This document shows, piece by piece, positions 61,301 through 64,000 of a DNA stretch of 64,000 bases. How positions within the stretch are numbered: position 1 is the stretch's first letter; each line of letters starts with the position of its first letter. Below the pieces are notes generated by a model that was given only the letters and a program-made list of their open reading frames with translations, searched no databases and was not told where the DNA came from. The position numbers and the translations under genes are program-made. The stretch comes from Kluyvera sp047971185 (GTDB taxonomy: Bacteria; Pseudomonadota; Gammaproteobacteria; Enterobacterales; Enterobacteriaceae): the NCBI RefSeq assembly GCF_047971185.1, contig NZ_JBKDZH010000018.1:1-64000 (forward strand), given 5' to 3'.

Positions 61301-62116
61301 ATGATATCGACTCCCATCCGACGATATGGGGCCGCGATACTAATGTTACTCATCTGCACATTTTCAGGTGGGGTGTTCGCAAAAACACACACGGTAACAA
61401 AGCATCAGAAAGCCTCGGTAACCAAGACGAGTTTAAGTAAGGCCAGCAGTAAACAAGAGTATTCTCGCAATAGTGTAAAGAGTAGTTCACTTCCTGATTT
61501 GCGAAAATACCCTTCCGGAACCCCAAGGAAAAGAGCGTTTCTCCGGACGGTAATGCCTTATATCACAAGTCAAAATGCTGCCATTACTGCGGATCGTAAC
61601 TGGCTGGTTTCCAAACAGTACGAAGGCCGCTGGTCGCCGTCTGAACGTGCGCGCCTGAAAGATATCGCTGCACGCTACAAAGTCAGCTGGAACGGCAATA
61701 CCCGTAAGGTGCCGTGGAATACGCTGCTTGAGCGCGTCGATATTATTCCTGGCAGCATGGTCGCCACGATGGCCGCCGCCGAAAGCGGCTGGGGTACCTC
61801 GAAGCTGGCGCGTAATAACAATAATCTGTTTGGCATGAAGTGCGGCAGAAGCTGTGGTTCAGGTTCAATGAACGGCTACACCCGGTTTAATTCGGTGAAA
61901 GAGTCCGTTCAGGCTTATGCCAGAAACCTCAATACGCATCCGGCCTATGCCTCGTTCCGTAAATCACGCGCCCAGCTGCGTAAAACGGATCAGGAAGTCA
62001 CCGCTACCGCGATGATTCATAAGCTGAAAGGTTATTCCACCAAGGGGTCGCGCTATAACGACTACCTGTTCGCGATGTACCAGGATAACCAGCGTCTGAT
62101 TGCGGCACATATGTAA
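61301..62116 (+). CDS. bax: Bax protein, predicted peptidoglycan glucosaminidase
   Basis: This 271-residue protein has a signal peptide or anchor (residues 10-29) and a Lys/Ser-rich linker. A C-terminal N-acetylglucosaminidase (GH73-like) domain follows with MAAAESGWGTSKLARNNNNLFG, in which the Glu is the likely catalytic acid. Bax of E. coli is annotated as a putative ATP-binding protein in old records, but the fold indicates cell-wall hydrolysis. The GRSCGSGSMNG loop is shorter than in E. coli (KGRCTNAPGKVKG). It ends at a strong shared terminator with xylR. Confidence 0.93.
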   Translation: MISTPIRRYGAAILMLLICTFSGGVFAKTHTVTKHQKASVTKTSLSKASSKQEYSRNSVKSSSLPDLRKYPSGTPRKRAFLRTVMPYITSQNAAITADRNWLVSKQYEGRWSPSERARLKDIAARYKVSWNGNTRKVPWNTLLERVDIIPGSMVATMAAAESGWGTSKLARNNNNLFGMKCGRSCGSGSMNGYTRFNSVKESVQAYARNLNTHPAYASFRKSRAQLRKTDQEVTATAMIHKLKGYSTKGSRYNDYLFAMYQDNQRLIAAHM

Positions 62117-62131
62117 TCGCTGCTGAATATC

Positions 62132-62162
62132 AAAAAAGGCCTTCCATCTGAAGGCCTTTTTT
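62132..62162. terminator. Bidirectional intrinsic terminator between bax and xylR
   Basis: AAAAAAGGCCTTC pairs with GAAGGCCTTTTTT to give a perfect 13-bp stem with a short loop. The A-run and T-run allow termination on both strands for the convergent bax and xylR genes. Confidence 0.93.
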
Positions 62163-62173
62163 GTGGGCGGGGG

Positions 62174-63358
62174 TCAGGCTTGAATCAGCGCCTCGCTATG
62201 CTGCTCGCGATACTCCTTTGGCGTGGTGTCGTACTCTTTTTTGAACACCGAATAGAAATACTGCAGCGACGGGTAGCCGCACATCTGCGAAATTTCGTTG
62301 ATAGACAGCGATGTAGACACCAGCAGGCTGCGCGCTTTTTCCAGCTTCTCGCTGTGGATCACCGCGTGAATGGTTTCGCCCACTTCCTCCTTAAAGCGCT
62401 TCTCCAGGTTGGAGCGCGAGATGCCGACGGCGTCCAGCACCTGTTCAACCTTAATTCCCTTGCAGGCGTTGTTGCGAATATAGTGCATGGCCTGGATGAC
62501 GGCGGGGTCGTTGAGCGAGCGGTAGTCCGTTGAGCGTCGTTCCATCACCCGCATCGGCGGCACCAGCACCCGCTGTAGCGGCAGAACTTCATTATCGAGC
62601 AGACGCTGCATCAGCTTGGCGGCCTGATAGCCCATCTGCCGTGCGCCCTGGGCGACGGACGAGAGCGCCACCCGGGAGAGGTAGCGGGTCAATTCTTCGT
62701 TATCAATGCCGATCACGCACAGTTTTTCCGGCACCGGAATATGCAAATGCTCGCAGGCCTGCAGGATATGGCGGGCGCGGGCATCCGTGACGGCAATAAT
62801 GCCGGTTTGCGGCGGCAGGGTTTGCAGCCAATCCGCCAGCCGATTTTGCGCATGCTGCCAGTTCTCCGGCGCAGTTTCCTGGCCCTGATAGATGACGCCG
62901 CGGTACTTCTCTTTGGCGACAATCTGGCTGAAGGCATATTCGCGCTCCTCGGCCCAGCGCTTGCCGCTGGCGGTAGGTAGGCCATAGAAGGCGAAGCGAT
63001 GGACGCCTTTCTCTTTGAGATGTAAAAAAGCGCTTTCAACCAGCGCGTAGTTATCGGTCGCGATGTAGTGAACGGGAGGATACTGCTCCTGGCGGTGATA
63101 GGAGCCGCCCACGCCGACGATAGGGACATCGACGTCGGTGAGCAGCGCTTCAATGGTGGGATCGTCATAGTCGGCGATAACGCCGTCTCCCAGCCACTCT
63201 TTAATGTTTTCGATCCGCGCGCGGAAATCTTCTTCAATGAAAATATCCCACTCGGACTGCGACGCCTGTAAATATTCGCCAACGCCTTCAACCACCTGAC
63301 GGTCGAAGGCTTTGTTAGCGTTGAACAACAGCGTCACGCGGTGACGTTTTCCAAACAT
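62174..63358 (-). CDS. xylR: D-xylose operon activator XylR
   Basis: This 394-residue regulator joins a periplasmic-binding-protein-like xylose sensor (residues 1-280, with GVGGSYHRQEQYPPVHYIATD) to a C-terminal AraC-type domain (two helix-turn-helix motifs, MHYIRNNACKGIKVEQVLDAV and QMCGYPSLQYFYSVFKKEY). In E. coli it activates xylAB and xylFGH with CRP when D-xylose is present. It follows xylH on the same strand, as in the E. coli order xylFGHR. It is two residues longer than in E. coli. Confidence 0.97.
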   Translation of the reverse strand: MFGKRHRVTLLFNANKAFDRQVVEGVGEYLQASQSEWDIFIEEDFRARIENIKEWLGDGVIADYDDPTIEALLTDVDVPIVGVGGSYHRQEQYPPVHYIATDNYALVESAFLHLKEKGVHRFAFYGLPTASGKRWAEEREYAFSQIVAKEKYRGVIYQGQETAPENWQHAQNRLADWLQTLPPQTGIIAVTDARARHILQACEHLHIPVPEKLCVIGIDNEELTRYLSRVALSSVAQGARQMGYQAAKLMQRLLDNEVLPLQRVLVPPMRVMERRSTDYRSLNDPAVIQAMHYIRNNACKGIKVEQVLDAVGISRSNLEKRFKEEVGETIHAVIHSEKLEKARSLLVSTSLSINEISQMCGYPSLQYFYSVFKKEYDTTPKEYREQHSEALIQA

Positions 63359-63387
63359 GGTTCAGGGTTCCTCGTGAAACATGAGGG

Positions 63388-63415
63388 GTGTTGCCGGCCA
63401 CTGATTCGGCAACAC
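63388..63415 (-). terminator. Hairpin between xylH and xylR
   Basis: GTGTTGCCG pairs with CGGCAACAC across a ten-base loop, 13 nt after the xylH stop. No T-run follows, so it more likely protects the xylFGH message or reduces read-through into xylR than ends transcription fully. Confidence 0.55.
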
Positions 63416-63428
63416 CACGGCCAGGCAA

Positions 63429-64000
63429 TTACGCACGCCGTTTGGTTGCGGAGTCCATCCAGACGGCAAGCAGTAAAATCGCACCTTTCACGATATATTG
63501 CCAGAAAGTGGGCACGTCCATCATACTCATTCCGTTATCGAGCGAGGCCATAATAAATGCCCCCATGACGGCGCCAGCGACGCTGCCGACGCCGCCCGCC
63601 AGGCTGGTACCGCCGATCACGCAGGCGGCGATGGCATCCAGCTCAGCAATGTTGCCCGCGGACGGCGAGCCGGCACCCAGACGTGAGCTTAAAATCAGCC
63701 CGGCAATCGCCACCATCAGGCCGTTAATGGCAAATACCGCCAGCTTGTTACGCTCGACGTTGATACCGGAAAGACGCGCGGCTTCAATATTGCCGCCAAT
63801 CGCGTAGATACGGCGGCCAAAGGCGGTGCGGGTTGCCATAAACATGCCGCCGAGCAGCAGCAGCGTCAGCAGCAGCACTGGCGTGGGTACGCCGCGATAG
63901 TCGTTCAGCAGCCAGATGGCTCCCAGCACAATGACCGCCGTCAGCGCCTGACGCCCGACCACGCCGGTAGACGCAGGCGTTGACAGCCCCATCGACTGGC
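63429..64000 (-). CDS. xylH: D-xylose ABC transporter permease XylH, C-terminal part
   Basis: About 190 residues of the C-terminal half are visible; the 5' part lies beyond the right edge. The segment is hydrophobic, with five to six helices, and carries the ABC sugar-permease (RbsC/AraH/XylH) motifs RRIYAIGGNIEAARLSGINVERNK and IAACVIGGTSLAGGVGSVAGAVMGAF. XylH forms the membrane channel of the XylFGH importer with the binding protein XylF and the ATPase XylG. An ATG at 63992 is internal and not the true start. Confidence 0.95.
   Translation of the reverse strand, partial: QSMGLSTPASTGVVGRQALTAVIVLGAIWLLNDYRGVPTPVLLLTLLLLGGMFMATRTAFGRRIYAIGGNIEAARLSGINVERNKLAVFAINGLMVAIAGLILSSRLGAGSPSAGNIAELDAIAACVIGGTSLAGGVGSVAGAVMGAFIMASLDNGMSMMDVPTFWQYIVKGAILLLAVWMDSATKRRA

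Overview
This window is chromosomal DNA from a member of the Enterobacteriaceae. Nearly every protein is a close, full-length counterpart of an Escherichia coli K-12 protein, and most genes follow the E. coli order from spoT to xylH. The species is not E. coli. dinD, the rhsA island, mtlADR and the yiaJ-to-aldB block are absent from their usual places, and several accessory genes have been inserted. An Enterobacter/Kluyvera/Leclercia/Klebsiella-type relative would fit, but I cannot name the species from sequence alone.

Layout. (1) 1-13 kb is housekeeping: spoT (partial), rpoZ, gmk, ligB, yicG, yicC, rph-pyrE with its attenuator, slmA, dut-coaBC, radC, rpmB-rpmG, mutM, and waaA-coaD. (2) 13.2-23.5 kb is the LPS core locus. 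A JUMPstart/ops element leads into a plus-strand operon, waaQ-waaG-waaP, two GT8 hexosyltransferases, one GT25 glycosyltransferase and the ligase waaL. It converges on the minus-strand operon hldD-waaF-waaC. From about 17.25 kb to 20.5 kb the DNA is markedly AT-rich, which suggests an exchanged outer-core cassette. (3) 23.7-34.9 kb: kbl-tdh, waaH, gpmM-envC-yibQ, yibN-grxC-secB-gpsA, cysE and trmL. (4) 35-46.9 kb: the L-lactate operon lldPRD with two recognisable LldR operators, yibL, yibT, yibI-yibH, yibF, selA-selB and yiaY. (5) 47-57.2 kb is the accessory region. It holds a secreted GH43 glycosidase, a small unknown membrane protein, a GH127 beta-L-arabinofuranosidase with a GPH-family transporter and an AraC-type regulator, the ferredoxin-like ysaA, and a two-partner-secretion (TpsB/ShlB-like) outer-membrane protein. 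Upstream of the TpsB gene lies a Gly-rich repetitive lipoprotein gene that is split by a frameshift. (6) 57.5-64 kb: avtA, malS (interrupted by an amber codon), bax, xylR and the 3' part of xylH.

How the genes work together. The LPS genes build the heptose inner core (HldD, WaaC, WaaF, WaaQ), phosphorylate it (WaaP), extend the hexose outer core (WaaG, the GT8 and GT25 enzymes), add the Kdo (WaaA) and attach O-antigen (WaaL). WaaH may add a further inner-core sugar. The accessory region looks like a plant arabinoside-use module: one enzyme in the envelope, then a transporter and a cytosolic enzyme under a local AraC regulator. The least explained item is the TpsB-like transporter paired with a lipoprotein that is nothing like a classical TpsA exoprotein.
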